Positions 11,751 to 22,843 of a stretch of 64,000 nucleotides of DNA are shown here, piece after piece; within the stretch, counting starts at the first letter, position 1, and each line of letters begins with the position of its first letter. The stretch is from NCBI GenBank assembly GCA_026315105.1, contig CM048744.1:367929159-367993158 (forward strand). The letters run 5' to 3'. This DNA comes from Locusta migratoria. Lineage: Eukaryota > Arthropoda > Insecta > Orthoptera > Acrididae. The translations under genes and the position numbers were made by a program. Under the pieces are notes generated by a model, which was not told the origin of the DNA, did no database searches, and worked only from the letters and a program-made list of their open reading frames with translations.

Positions 11751-12363
11751 CTGCATCTATACTACCGCCTCCTATATTTACTATTACTCGTGAAATAAAC
11801 AGGGTACACTTAAGTTTAGGATCTATGAACTCCGATACTTGCTAATACCGATTGACCCACGTCTAGAGCTCACTGCGCTGAAGAATTAGGGTAAACGCAT
11901 AATAAAAGAGGGAATATAGCAAGATTTTTTGACTTAATTGTTTGTGCAGCTGTCCGTTAAGTGGAAAAGCTGTTTTTTCCTCTCTTAAGCCCTTATTACG
12001 CGACCAAGTTTGTCTCAGTTGAATACTGGAGGCGAGTGGGTATACTACAGCATCCCTGCCGTGCTATTCCCGTACTGCATCTCACCTGTATCTAGTTGTT
12101 TACGATTAGACGTAAACACCACAAGCATAGAGCGGTCTGCTGTGCCGTTTCACATGTCAATGAAGAAGTGACGTTACGAGGGAACTTTTTACGTATGAGC
12201 AGGAAAAAGATAATCGACTTTATTAATAACGCACGGGTAATTCATTGTTGATGTTCTCTTCAAATGTCGTGTAGTAAATTTTGTAGACAACTGAGAAAAG
12301 TATAATTCAAACATTTCAGAATTGAAACATTTCATATTCATGGAATGTATGACAATTGCGAAT
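11456..12363. other. Possible LINE 3' end plus unassigned DNA
   Basis: A (TTA)n array at 11709-11750 follows sequence that reads like a LINE 3' UTR (ending ACATGTTACAAGGC). Short-unit tails are usual for LINE 3' ends, but no reverse transcriptase motif is present, so this is a weak suggestion. The rest is featureless. Confidence 0.35.
11709..11750. repeat. (TTA)n microsatellite
   Basis: About 14 TTA units, possibly the tail of an otherwise lost LINE. Confidence 0.95.
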
Positions 12364-12440
12364 GGGCAAAGCCGAGACTCAAAACCGGGTCTCTTACTTT
12401 CTAGACAGTTGAGCTGACCGCTACACCACTGGGGACACAG
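12364..12440 (-). mobile_element. tRNA-like SINE head (GTGGTGTAGCGGTCAGC type)
   Basis: On the minus strand: GTGTCCCCAGTGGTGTAGCGGTCAGCTC with an A-box-like GTGGTGTAGCGG, then a B-box relic GGTTTTGAGTC. The same layout recurs at 63446-63540. The damaged B box and non-tRNA tail indicate a SINE. Confidence 0.6.
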
Positions 12441-12621
12441 CGACCAACACACCTGCACGGAATTACTCCACTACGCCTCCCGTCAGATACAAATTCTCAA
12501 CTTTACCCCCGCCCACTAGAACTCAAACTCGTAGTTATTGTAAACGAATTCCCTTAAGAGTAAGGGCCAAACAGTTGCTCCGCACTGAAGAACGGATCGT
12601 TGCCCGTCGTTGGTATTTAGG

Positions 12622-12697
12622 CATTTATGTAAGTTATATATATGTGGACATGTCCGAAAGAACAGACAGCACACATATATAATTTACACATTTATTT
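12622..12697. repeat. Palindromic hairpin element, copy 1
   Basis: Arms of about 20 bp (TTATATATATGTG on the left, CACATATATAA on the right) enclose the perfect palindrome GGACATGTCC (12646-12655) and CGAAAGAACAGACAGC. The core shares the strand-complement of CTGTTCTTTCGGA with copy 3. The right arm keeps the GAAAGAACAGAC half that the left arm has lost. Confidence 0.65.
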
Positions 12698-13093
12698 CCT
12701 GTAGAAAATTTATACTGGAAAACAGATCAAACAATAGCCTGTTTTCTTGCTAGCGGTCGAAATTACGTCGAAAATAATTTTCTCGTCAAATAATTCTGAC
12801 ACTATTACCGTTGAAATAATTTTCGTTAAAACACGTTCAAATATTTGCATTCGCATTTGTACATAGTAGCCTATACGCTTTTTCCCGTAAAAAGAAAATA
12901 TTTTTCTGCTTGCAGATATTTCGTTTCTTTTGTAAAAAAACACTAATAGAAAAAAAAACAACTCTGGTGCAACATTTTCGGTGTTATGAAAACATAAATC
13001 AAACAACAGAATGAAGTTAAAAATGCGAAAGCACTTTTGTAATATGAATGAGCCATGCGAGAATAAGTAAACTCCGATATTAGCAAACACCAT
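12698..13093. other. Unassigned AT-rich DNA
   Basis: A 151 aa minus frame (12710-13165) is rich in Phe, Ile and Lys and shows no domain. Probably chance. Confidence 0.5.
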
Positions 13094-13405
13094 TGCAGTT
13101 CCTTGCTTCTGCGCATGTGCATTGTAGCGTCCTCGGAAATTTACAACGCCGCACGCGGCACACACTATGGATCACTGACGTATTAGACGCATTCGCGGCG
13201 GGGCTGGCTGCTGATTTACTTGCAGGCGGATCGTGTAAAACGGCTTCAGATGTTTGACTGTGTTTCGACTTTGGTTGTGCGGCGGCGGCGGCGGCAGGCG
13301 GTGCCGGGGTAAACAAGTGGGCTATCTGGCGGCTGATAGGCCCACAGCTGTATCCGGCTTCCGGCGGCCGCTGCCCCACTGGCGCCGGCCACACACCTGA
13401 CAATC
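13094..13405. other. GC-rich island
   Basis: A sharp rise in GC and CpG with a CGG repeat (about 13280-13295), between AT-rich flanks. The minus frame gives a low-complexity Ala/Pro-rich peptide. It could be a promoter, a 5' UTR exon or an enhancer; nothing decides between them. Confidence 0.4.
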
Positions 13406-14196
13406 CCATATATCAACCCCATACGTTACGAACTTTCAACGAAGGGTTCATTCAGTAATCTGAGATAACCAACCCTAGTCCGGAAACTTCCCAACCTATA
13501 TATTTTCGCGAAATTCTTTCTGATGCAGCTGGCAGTGCGATACATGATAAAGGCACTGTTGCTGCACCGATACTATTCTTGCCACGACTGTAGAGTAGGC
13601 TGGTTCTTACAACATATTAAAGTGTTATTCATCAACAGATGTGCTTCCAACTCCATTCAATTCCACCTCATTTCCGGCTCAGCTTTCGTGAACACGTGGG
13701 TCAGAAATTACGTGAAAAGTTAACAGGAAGAACAGGACTTACTTCGTAGACAGCACGTTTTTCTTGTGGGGCTGTGTAAATAGTCGAAACTGAGGATGAT
13801 CTCCAGGAAAGAATTCTCGCTACCATCGACACCGCTCAAACGACAGCAGAATAATAGAGCGGAACTGAGAGAATTTCTGTGTGAGAATGGCATGCCCGCA
13901 TTGGCTCTAAATACGTTGTTCTGAGCAACTGTTGCCACTTGCTGAACTTGTGAATGCAAATCATAATTACCGTAACGTAGACATGATTTTCGCCATGTAA
14001 CATGTTCTGTGCCCCGGTTCTAAACCACCAACAGAAAAAAATCAACCGAGGGTATTGGGAGCAGTCAGTTAAATTTCCGGAAGTCATGATTAGGTTTCGA
14101 AATGGGGACCTTAGCTCGAACAGTGCGTGATGCTAATGCGAAACCCCATCAGATTCCGGTATATACCTTTCCACTAGGCCGATTGCAGACTATGAG
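13406..14196. other. Unassigned
   Basis: No recognised repeat or domain. Confidence 0.5.
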
Positions 14197-14289
14197 CGCC
14201 GCGGTGGAGTAGCCGAGCGGTCTAAAGCGCCTCGCTGCGGAGCGCGTGGTTGCTCGCCATGGAGGTTCGAGTCCTCCCTGGGGAGGGGG
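14197..14289 (+). mobile_element. SINE family B, head only
   Basis: Head complete from GCCGCGGTGGAGTAGCCGAG through the B box GGTTCGAGTCC to CTCCCTGGGGAGG. Body and tail are absent and replaced by the ACACTTGCGCGG repeat at 14298-14324 (see findings). Confidence 0.8.
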
Positions 14290-14297
14290 GGTTGGAA

Positions 14298-14324
14298 CAC
14301 TTGCGCGGAGTGACACTTGCGCGG
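14298..14324 (+). repeat. ACACTTGCGCGG tandem motif, two units
   Basis: Two copies of ACACTTGCGCGG spaced 15 bp start to start. The same motif is present three times in inverse orientation at 16959-17016. Confidence 0.75.
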
Positions 14325-15520
14325 AACCCGGGACCCTTGGGGCGGCTAATGGCTTTTCCTGGGTACAGGCACACCAAGAAGTCTAGCACTGCTGTTGTCA
14401 AGTTTCCACACTGTCAACATAACACGAAACTCAGTGAAATTGCACAAACCTTTCACAGCTGAAGAGCAATATAGTAACTTGTTCTAACTACATATGAATT
14501 CGTTCAGTGTTCCTCCTGAAAACAAAAAGGTATTTTAATAGCGATAATGTTTGGAGAGTTATTAAGACATTCTTTGCTACTACAAGACTATGACTTTCCA
14601 CAGTCATACCTCCTAAAAGCATATTATTCAGAACACTAAGCATATCAAGACACCTGCGCAAGCAATAAATATATTAGGCATCCTGCACAGATACGTTGAT
14701 GTAATTGACCGCTATGTAGTTAACCCCACTATCACGCAATTTCCATCTCTTTAAAAATAGCTACTATGCTTTTTAATAGGAGACGCAACCTTAAACCTTC
14801 AATTAAAAAACGTTAATAATAAGTCAATGAATATTTTACATACTTGAAGCGTTTATTCGTAGACCCCAAAACGATTTGGCTGTATTCGAATTAGAAATAC
14901 ATCTAAGAAATGTATGAAATACGGAATGTGTAAGGGAATGTCACACCGAAAAATGCTAAAGATAAATTCTATATTCCATCATCGTCATATAGAACCATTT
15001 TTACTCCAAACTTGGCATAAACCAACAGGGAGAAACAAGGTGCAAGACTTCCAGAAAAAATGAAGCGAAACTGACAGCCAATAGTTGGTTATAAATTACA
15101 TTGCCTGTTAACTGTATAAATATAAATTACGGAATACGCGGAACTCCTGTTCAGTACAGTCAAAAAGGTCTAAGGTAATAGGCAGTGGTTTACAATCAGA
15201 TATCTGTATCACTCTCCTCCTCAAGAAGTCTGTGTGAAGATTTATATTCAGAACATTCAAGAAAAAGGTGTTGAAACTACAAGAAGCAGCTCATTTACTC
15301 AGGAAGGGAATACGTTATGGTGCCCGTAAATTTGAATGGCTGTATCTCTTGTAGTAACATTCATTTTTTGATAAAATGTTAAAATCCAATATACCAGAAT
15401 TTTGTTTTTCTAAACTCAGTGCCAACTTTTTTTGTCGAAATTTTTGCAGGAAGTAGTCTTGACGTGATTTCATACTTCTATGCATTAATATTATCAAACA
15501 TGTAATTTGTGTCACAAATT
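14325..15520. other. Unassigned AT-rich DNA
   Basis: No element ends or coding signal recognised. Confidence 0.5.
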
Positions 15521-15665
15521 GCGCGGCCGGTCCGGTCGGATGTTCGAGTCCTTCCTCGGCCTTGGGTATGTTTGTTTGTACTTTGCCTACGTTATTTTAA
15601 GTAAGATTAAGTAGTGTAAGTCTAGCGACCGATGACCTAAGTAGTTTGGCCGCATAAGACTACAC
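15521..15665 (+). mobile_element. SINE family B-like, 5'-truncated
   Basis: Starts near a B box GTTCGAGTCC, continues with TTGGGTATGTTTG and a GACCGATGACC-type tail. The first half of the tRNA-like head is missing. Confidence 0.7.
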
Positions 15666-16185
15666 ATATATACGTAATTTATTTATTTCATCACCACATT
15701 TAAGTACTAATAATTAAAGAAACTTAAATGTAGAAATTTGAAATAAACACTGAAAACAAATGATTGGTATTTCTCATAAAATGAATGCACAGAACCGTTG
15801 AATTATGTCTTGTGAATGTACCTACAAAATCTGCCATATGAAAATTGTAGTGTGAATCCCAAATTTGTTTTTTATGTAATAACATTAAAAACATATTAAA
15901 AATTGAGAACTCGAAAACCAGTGAAGTTACGGACTTGAAGCGTTTTGTGTTGCTAAATCTTTACATAGTAGACACGATTTTAAAATTTGGTTGCTATCGC
16001 CAAAGTAGACGAAACGTTAAATTTTTTGGTGTAATCTTCGCCGTGTAGACTGTATGTTGTAGAAGTCTACGTCGAACCTAATCATACCTCTGAGGAGAGA
16101 ACGTTGTTTGCACTTCTCCTGCTTTTCCAGTCGCCGTGCTGTGCTACGTAACGACATCGTACCGTACCACTTTACCGAGAGCTAT
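15666..16185. other. Unassigned AT-rich DNA
   Basis: Nothing recognised. Confidence 0.5.
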
Positions 16186-16245
16186 ATATGTATTGGTGTG
16201 ATGTTTGTTCTTTCGAAATAAGACATCACACCAATATATGTATCA
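16186..16245. repeat. Palindromic hairpin element, copy 2
   Basis: Perfect 13 bp arms ATTGGTGTGATGT (16192-16204) and its complement (16223-16235), with weaker ATATATGT extensions on both sides. The loop contains TGTTCTTTCG, as in copies 1 and 3. Confidence 0.65.
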
Positions 16246-16810
16246 TTTAGACGCAAAGATTCTGGGTTCTGTTTTCATCGCTAACACGACTAACAACGTT
16301 AGACCTCGTGTGTAAACAGTTAAAGGTTATGAGTGCCACTGGAAAAATGCATAAGTAACACCTGTTGTTTGAAGATGACCTGAAATTAGCCGAAATCGAT
16401 ATCTCATAATAAACATAAGGTGTAGCTGTCTATATTTCATAATGCTATTCCTAACATATTTAAAAGCTGCTCAAAACCACCTACAAAAAACCTTTATAAT
16501 GAGATTGTATATAATTCCACGATCAAATTGTGTTTTAGTTATTTGTAGTAATACACCCAAAGATCTGCCCTTGCTTTTAGTGCCTTGATCAGCTGTTTAT
16601 TTTTAGAGGTTTTACTAGGGACAGGAAAAATTCGCATTTGCGATAAATGCGCATACAGACGCGAATTCTGACTCAAAATGCAGTAAATCCGAAATTGTAG
16701 TTAGCAAAGGTTGCGCTCAATTCCGATTTCATCACATTCCTCTTCACATGGTGCTGTATTGTAAATCGAGTGATATTTGTATGACGTTATCTCCCTGATG
16801 AACGAGGCTG
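16246..16810. other. Possible retroelement 3' end plus unassigned DNA
   Basis: GAAGATGACCTGAAATTAGC followed by CGAAATCG near 16370-16400, and then TAATAAACATAAGG, resembles the terminal region of several insect retroelements. No protein evidence. Confidence 0.3.
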
Positions 16811-16958
16811 TGATATCTCCGGGCCGTTACTACAGCTCCACCTCGCTCGGTGGGCCTTTCCCTGAATACGGCACAGGTAGCGGCTGGAGGGCGTGGAGTA
16901 GGGGTGGTGTATCCCTACTTCTGGAACATCCTGTTCACTACCTGCGACGTCCGGGTCT

Positions 16959-17016
16959 CCGCGCAAGTGTCTACAAATTCCCTTTCCGCGCAAGTGTCAC
17001 TCCCCGCAAGTGTCAC
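16959..17016 (-). repeat. CACTTGCGCGG repeat, three units
   Basis: Three copies of CCGCGCAAGTGTC or CCCCGCAAGTGTC at about 16959, 16986 and 17002. Read on the minus strand they align with the two-unit repeat at 14298-14324, including the intervening GGAGTGA. Confidence 0.75.
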
Positions 17017-17023
17017 AAATTCC

Positions 17024-17144
17024 CCTGGGGCATGGGTGTGTGTGTGTTTGTCCGTAGGTTAATTTACCTAGGTTTAAGCAGTTTGTAAGCTACGGACTGA
17101 TAACCACGCAGTTTGGTCCGATAGATTTACAAACATTTCAACAT
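17024..17144 (+). mobile_element. SINE family B, body and tail only
   Basis: Begins at CCTGGGGCATGGGTGTG and runs through GTTTGTAAGCTACGGACTG to ACAAACATTTCAACATTT. The tRNA-like head is absent and the CACTTGCGCGG repeat lies where it should be. Confidence 0.8.
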
Positions 17145-17212
17145 TTCATTTCAGCAGATTATGAGCATCTAAAATTGATCGATTTGCTCTGCTCCATCGT
17201 TCCTAATTATTT

Positions 17213-17290
17213 TGGTGCGATGGTCTAGTGGTTAGACGTCTGCCTAGTGAGCATGGAAGTCCGGGTTCGATTTCCGGCTTCATCAAAAAT
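17213..17290 (+). mobile_element. tRNA-like SINE head (ATGGTCTAGTGGTTAG type)
   Basis: Has an A-box-like TGGTCTAGTGG and a near-perfect B box GGTTCGATTTC. The acceptor ends (GGTGCGA and CTTCATC) do not pair well and the anticodon stem is mismatched. This favours a SINE or tRNA pseudogene over a functional tRNA. Confidence 0.55.
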
Positions 17291-17639
17291 TTTAATTCCA
17301 TGCTTCACCTTTAATTTCTAACATTATGAAAACACCTTCAAGTGTTGCTACACATGATAAAAGCACCATTTTTTACCGAGTAGAAGGTGTGACAAGTTTA
17401 AATTAACATCTTAAATAAAGCGCGGAACTAGCCTTGAACTAAGGCAACGTTACAAGCGTTTGCGCAGGCAATGGTGCGATTAAGAACGGACATAGACAAC
17501 TGAATGAAATAACGAATTCTGATTCTGCCCACCACGATCAAGATGTTTGTGGTAGTGTTGCATTCCACTAGTCCCACCTTAAGCAATGCCGATACACTAA
17601 CCAGCTAATGTTAATCTCCAAAGTGTCCGAGCCTGTAGT

Positions 17640-18026
17640 CCGCCCATCTTTCGGAGCTCCGTTACAACAGGATAACGCGCGACTACACGTGGCATGCGAT
17701 GTTCAGGACCACTTCGTCGCCCGTTGGATTGTACTGCTGGCTTGGCCCTTCCGTTCTGCCGATCTCTCGACTACAGAAACCGTCCAGTCGATGACTGCGG
17801 AACGACGGACGCGGGATACACCACCCGCTGCTATACCCCAACAACACGCCCAGTTCCAATGACGAGTCGTGTAGCAGCGGTTATAGTCAGCACTACCCGC
17901 AACCCTGGATTCTAATTACATCATTTCCCTCTCTTCATATTGGCCTAAATATGTAATGACGTGATCTTTAAGCGACGCATTACTTCACAAATAAATTTGG
18001 CTGTGATATCTCCGGTCCTTCTTGGA
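17640..18026 (+). pseudogene. Tc1-like transposase relic, C-terminal part and 3' end
   Basis: The plus frame reads APLQQDNARLHVACDVQDHF, then LLAWPFRSADLS. These correspond to the second catalytic block (F-Q-Q-D-N-A-R-P-H) and the LPWPxRSPDLSPIE block of Tc1-like DDE transposases. The third acidic position is degraded. Nucleotides at 17785-17835 align with the relics at 34880-34930 and 48570-48620. The 3' flank ends GGTCCTTCTTGG (18015-18026), also seen at 48790-48801, probably the element terminus. Dead by frameshift and substitutions. Confidence 0.7.
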
Positions 18027-18777
18027 GATAAATTTTGGCTAGCCAGCAGTGTATATTGCACCAATTTCTGGATGAAATATTATTATAAACAGTTCCAACC
18101 GTTCGCAGGAAATAAAGTAAAATTTTTCCAAGAAAAACAGTGGATAAAGCACAGCATACATGAAAACATAATTTGATCAAAAGATCAATTCGTTTATTAT
18201 CCACTAGCTAAAGTAAATTTTGCATCTACTGCTTTCTACACCAATACAAAGAATTGCGTCTAGGGTTATGGGCTATTTTCAGTCTGTTCAACATGGGATG
18301 CAACGTAACGTGGACGTACAGAACTGTGACGATAGCTTTGACACATAAATGTCGAGGAAGCTTTACTCTCTCTCGATATGCAGCTCATAGCACGTACGAT
18401 TGTACGACCTGAAAAGCCAACTTTTTCTAATCCGGCAGTTACGTGAGTAACTTTGGCATTTGAAAGAAATACTTGGGTCGACTGTACTCTGCAGCCCCTG
18501 TAAACTTCGTCTGTAATGAGCACGGTGTTAAGCGGTAATCCTCCTCAAGCAGAGCGGCAGCCAGCGGCCACAGAGGGTGGCCCTGAGAGCGCGCAGACAC
18601 CTGCGCCCAGTCACGACCGGCCCGCTACGCGTAATTACTTCTCTGCCGCGCCTCCTCTCCTCTCTGCCAAAAGAAACCACCTAGGCCAAAACTGATTTCA
18701 GCAGCCGCAATTACACAATGCCCCACAGCTAATCGTACAAACAAAATAATCTGTCGAACAGCGCTTTCTCCGACACC
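18027..18777. other. Unassigned; GC-rich patch at 18540-18660
   Basis: The 85 aa minus frame at 18266-18523 has a possible helix-turn-helix-like stretch (VTAGLEKVGFSGRTIVRAM) but no family I can name. A GC-rich patch follows. Confidence 0.35.
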
Positions 18778-18981
18778 GAATGTTCAAATGTCTGTAAATC
18801 TATCGGACCAAACTGAGTGGTCATTAGTCTGTAGCTTACAAACTACTTAAACCTAAGGAAACTAACCTACGGATAAACACACACACACACCCATGCCCCA
18901 GGGAGGACTCGAACCTCCACGGCGAGCAACCGCGCGCTCCGCAGCGAGGTGCTTTAGACCGCTCGGCCACTCCACCGCCGC
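18778..18981 (-). mobile_element. SINE family B, full length, minus strand
   Basis: Complete head (minus: GGCGGTGGAGTGGCCGAGCGG) with B box GGTTCGAGTCC, CATGGGTGTG and tail. A perfect target duplication CTCCGACACC lies at 18768-18777 and 18982-18991. Confidence 0.93.
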
Positions 18982-18991
18982 CTCCGACACC

Positions 18992-19935
18992 AACGTAATG
19001 GCTCACTACTTCCTATCACACACTTAAAAAACATATTTGTCTCTCTTAAGAACAAACCTGGCATACTTTAACACTTCAACATTCATACGTTGTTTTCGTC
19101 CACCGCAAAAGGAAATTTGCTTGCGTTTTCACTATTGAAAACTGCAGTTTCCTCGTTCCAGTTTTCTACGTATGTGCCACTTGCAAACCACACGTTCCAA
19201 TCGACCAACAAAGTGTCAGAATTCTGTTGCATTACGTACTTTGAGACATATCGCTACTTATTCGTGTCAGAGACATCATAAAATACTTACATATTAATTT
19301 AAAAGAAAAAGTATGCATATGTAAAGAAAGGTTTCTACACATTCTTAGCCCAGAAGAGGGCTACGTCAATAGCGTTTGGTTGTGCCGCCATTAACTCCTG
19401 AAAGGAACAATGTTAGGGACTGAGCGGGCAGTTATACATATGGGTAGTAGTTTGAATGGCTCCACCATTTTGACAGCCCCCATTTGCTTAGGATTGCTTT
19501 AGACCTTGCTATGCCACTGCGTAATCGGTTTAAAGACTTCCACGTTGTCCAGCTTTCGTTGTATCCAGCAGCTAAGGCTTCGGAGGGTTACATCCACGGG
19601 TATCTTTCCACATATCGCTTTGTATCATTATAGAGAAGAGAACAAAAATATCGTTATGATTCATATCCTGCACGAATTAAGATGTTTCGGATGCACTCAT
19701 AACCCTTGTAGGACCAGCTAAGCTAGGCCTGATCTCCATGCCGCACGGTTTCCTCCCTAGCGCATTCGTGCTCCTAAACAGTGATGCTGATTTTCGTAAA
19801 AGAGAACAGGCCAGTATGAGCTCACCCGGTTTTACTGTTCTTGAAGCCCACTTGGTACGAGAAGGATTAAGGAGGAGATAATAAAATAAAAATATGCAAT
19901 TCCGTGACAATACAATATGCTCTAGTGTTGTTGTT

Positions 19936-19937
<2 letters not shown>
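18992..19937. other. Unassigned
   Basis: No element or domain recognised before the CT array. Confidence 0.5.

Positions 19938-19993
<56 letters not shown>
19938..19993. repeat. (CT)n microsatellite
   Basis: About 27 CT units, preceded by three GTT units. Confidence 0.97.
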
Positions 19994-19996
<3 letters not shown>

Positions 19997-20279
19997 TCTT
20001 CTCTTTCAAAGCAATTCATTCACTAGTTTAGGGATTTGCAGGGGAACTTATTTTCAAAGCAAGGAGAAAATTAATAATGTCGTCCACTTGTATTAAAACG
20101 CGTGTACGCAGCGTTGGAGTTTTCCGGATGGTGAGAGGGTACAGGCTGCACACGTTGTAATTAGAGAAGGCCTTGACATTTGTATCCAACTGCCGGACAC
20201 CCTCTTTCGGATTTAATGTCATTACTGACGGCGACATACAAGCGACCTTGGAGCTATAGGCGAGTAAGCGAGCTCTCTG

Positions 20280-20560
20280 ATCCGCCTACGCTGCAAGACA
20301 TTCCCCCCAGTGCCCCGTTCCTTACGCATTCCCTGCCCTTGCTTCTCCCACAACCTGTCCGAAGCGGTTTAAAGCAGGCGGCAGGTCAGAGGTCAGAGGT
20401 CAAGCCGTTAGTTGGAGAAGCAAGCAAGCTGTTCTTAAGTAAGGGGAGCACGAGACGTTAATAGCGAGATCGATCGGCAGCTGAAAGAGAGCAAGCTGGC
20501 GGTGGGGCGGAGGCTGCAGGCAGCGAAATACCAGGCAGGCAGCCATATTACATAACTTCG
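20280..20560. promoter_or_regulatory. Candidate regulatory patch with triple AGGTCA direct repeat
   Basis: AGGTCA occurs at 20383-20388, 20390-20395 and 20397-20402, each separated by one G. That is two overlapping DR1 arrangements, the kind bound by HNF4, RXR/USP or Seven-up-type nuclear receptors. Surrounding DNA is GC-richer than average. Function is inferred only from the motif. Confidence 0.4.
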
Positions 20561-20799
20561 CACACCTTCACGGAACTCAACGCAGCAGTGGTTAACGGCT
20601 TCAGTGCGATATTAATTGATAACACCTCTCTCTCGATGGTGTACACCTGTATGTGCCCGCCGGTTATGTGGAATTAGCCTATGGCTATAGCTGCAATGAC
20701 GTCTTCCGATTTATTGGTGTATCAATGACAATTGTCTAACCAATCAACATGTCTACAAAAAATTGCGTATGACTCTCATACTTTTAACAGCAGAAGACG

Positions 20800-20860
20800 T
20801 GATACTGTCTAATTATGGTCATCGGTTCCTAGTCTTACACACTACTTATGGCAACAAACA

Positions 20861-20863
<3 letters not shown>
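20800..20863 (-). mobile_element. SINE tail fragment, minus strand, leading into AC array
   Basis: Reads TTATGGTCATCGGTTCCTAG and TTACACACTACTT, the complement of the shared tail, and runs straight into the AC array at the point where family B carries GTGTGTG. Confidence 0.65.

Positions 20864-20913
<50 letters not shown>
20864..20913. repeat. (AC)n microsatellite
   Basis: About 25 AC units, expanded from within a SINE (see preceding entry). Confidence 0.97.
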
Positions 20914-20915
<2 letters not shown>

Positions 20916-21079
20916 CCGAAAGAAGACAATGGTACCATATATGAACAGATCATCATCGAAAGAGGGAGAATACAAATTCACACATGGGAGAAAGTACCGC
21001 TGGACCATCTCAATCATCTGCTCTGCGACAGTCGGGTATCTCGTAAGGAGTCCATCACAGGGGCACATTAGCACAATGA

Positions 21080-21160
21080 CTTAGATGGACCAAACATCTT
21101 AAGGGAGTTGGGGTAAAGGACCAAACAGCTATGGTCATCATTCCCCTTTGCTCAGAATGG
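21080..21160 (-). mobile_element. Degenerate SINE tail
   Basis: GGACCAAACAGCTATGGTCA followed by TCATTCCCC matches the complement of the family B tail (GACTGATGACC...GTTTGGTCC). An earlier GGACCAAACAT at 21087 may be a second, overlapping trace. Confidence 0.45.
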
Positions 21161-21601
21161 CGTATTCAGAAGTAGACATTTGAATTAAGGATGTGGTCCA
21201 GATATGAGTGTTATGCTAGTAAAAGAGGAGAAATATATGAAGTAAATAAAATCTGTTGTACCAGCAAGAGTATTTAAGCCAACATAAAATACGGTATTCT
21301 GCAGTGCACGGGTCAAACAACATAAAAATTGGTCTGATGGTGACTGGTGTAGACATACTCTTGTTCTAAGACGGCAACAGTACTCTGTACACCTCTGGAC
21401 GAATACACTCCTGGTTTGATAAACACTCAGGTGCCCTTTGTCTGTAGCAATTTGGAACAGAGGAAGGAACTTAGCAGTCAAAATTACATACTTCGGCCCC
21501 TCTGCGGTATCGAATCACAGTTTAAGCCAAATCGTCGTGACTCATCTCGCGACCTCTTCTTGTAAGTAGTTTCGCTCGATACGACCTTCCTAAACAAACT
21601 T
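21161..21601. other. Unassigned
   Basis: A 98 aa minus frame (21185-21481) shows no domain. Confidence 0.5.
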
Positions 21602-21614
21602 GAGTACATTTTTC

Positions 21615-21806
21615 GAAAAAAAAAATTCAAATGTTTGTAGAGCTTATGGGACTTAACTACGGGGTCATCAGACCCGAAACTTACAAATTACTTATACTAA
21701 AAACGGCACAAACATCCATGCCCGAGGGGGGATTCGAACCCCCGACCGCAGTGGCCGTGCACACCGTAACTGGCGCGCCGCAGAGCGCTCGACCACCGCG
21801 GCCGGC
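21615..21806 (-). mobile_element. SINE family A, full length, minus strand
   Basis: Minus strand: GCCGGCCGCGGTGGTCGAG, B box GGTTCGAATCC, CATGGATGTTTGTGCCG, tail. A perfect 13 bp target duplication GAGTACATTTTTC lies at 21602-21614 and 21807-21819. Confidence 0.95.
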
Positions 21807-21819
21807 GAGTACATTTTTC

Positions 21820-22620
21820 TTCGCCAAATTGCCACCATTATTAGAATGTGTCAGTATAATTCTCCTAGGGCATGATTAATTGAGTGACCAAGAATAATCA
21901 TAACTCCATTAATATTCAATTCGTATACTCGAGATGAGGAAGGCTTCAACACTCCGAATGATTTGTCGTCCTAGCAGACAAGTGACAGAACAAACGGCAG
22001 CAACACAAAGGATGGGGAGAGTAGAGGACAAGCTTGGGAATAATTGAATAACGTTCTGTTCTCTTTGTCCTTCACCCTAGTCTCCGTGTGCTACAGTGAT
22101 GTTTTGCAAGAAGAATGCCAGTTATTTCCCATGAACGTGTTAGACATTGCTAATAAAAAGTGTCTTCCATTATTTCATATTTGACGTATATGTGCGCCGA
22201 TTTAATTTTAAATATGCTATACCGACCATACATATCCGCTTTAGAACTTTCAAACACTTCCTTTCCACATAAACACCACGTCGCGATCCGTGTTTTCCTG
22301 TTTTATTTATGCAGGATGACATGTTGGGATCTCATTATGCAGTACGTTGCTCTATAGCAAATATCTGTTTATTTTCTAGCAGGGCTGCCAGAAAGTGGCG
22401 TCGTTGGCAGTGGCAGAAACAAAGGCGGCCACTAAGGGATTGCTGCGCAGCTCGCGATGTCGCAGGCACGCCGCGTGGCCTCCACAAATAGCAGCGGCTA
22501 GCGGCCACAGCCACCACTCCGACTGCACATAAACAGTCCAACCCCACACACGCTAACACTACCGATTTCGACCCGCTTTTGCGACGTCCCGGATTACCAC
22601 AGTTTTCCAAGTGAAACTCA
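21820..22620. other. Unassigned; GC-rich patch at 22390-22520
   Basis: The GC-rich patch contains GCGGCTAGCGGCCACAGCC-like sequence; a similar GCGGCAGCCAGCGGCCACAG is at 18551. No coding domain. Confidence 0.4.
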
Positions 22621-22696
22621 TTTACAATTATTTATATGGTGTCTGTTCTTTTCGGACAGATCCGTAAAGAACAGACACCACATCAATAACTGTAAA
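22621..22696. repeat. Palindromic hairpin element, copy 3
   Basis: Arms of 36 bp (22621-22656 and 22661-22696) pair with four mismatches around a 4 nt loop. The inner arm reads GGTGTCTGTTCTTTTCGGA on the left. Confidence 0.85.
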
Positions 22697-22843
22697 TAGG
22701 CCCACACCTTCAATGCGGACGGGTTCACACGCTCGGTCCCTTGCGGGAATACAGTGTAAGCTGCGAGCAGGACGAACCAACGGGCAGGGGTCGCTAGAAA
22801 CGTAGTTTTCTGTAAAGTGAGAATTTGGGACGAAAGGGAAGTG

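Noticed and set aside
13080..13409. First coding exon of the Slingshot-like gene
   Set aside because: Minus frame and GC content would suit, but I see no motif that ties it to the gene and no clear donor in the required phase.
17213..17285. Functional tRNA gene
   Set aside because: Good A and B boxes, but the acceptor and anticodon stems do not pair; better explained as a SINE head.
19677..20009. Arg/Glu-repeat protein on the minus strand
   Set aside because: The repeat is the CT microsatellite translated; no domain on either side.
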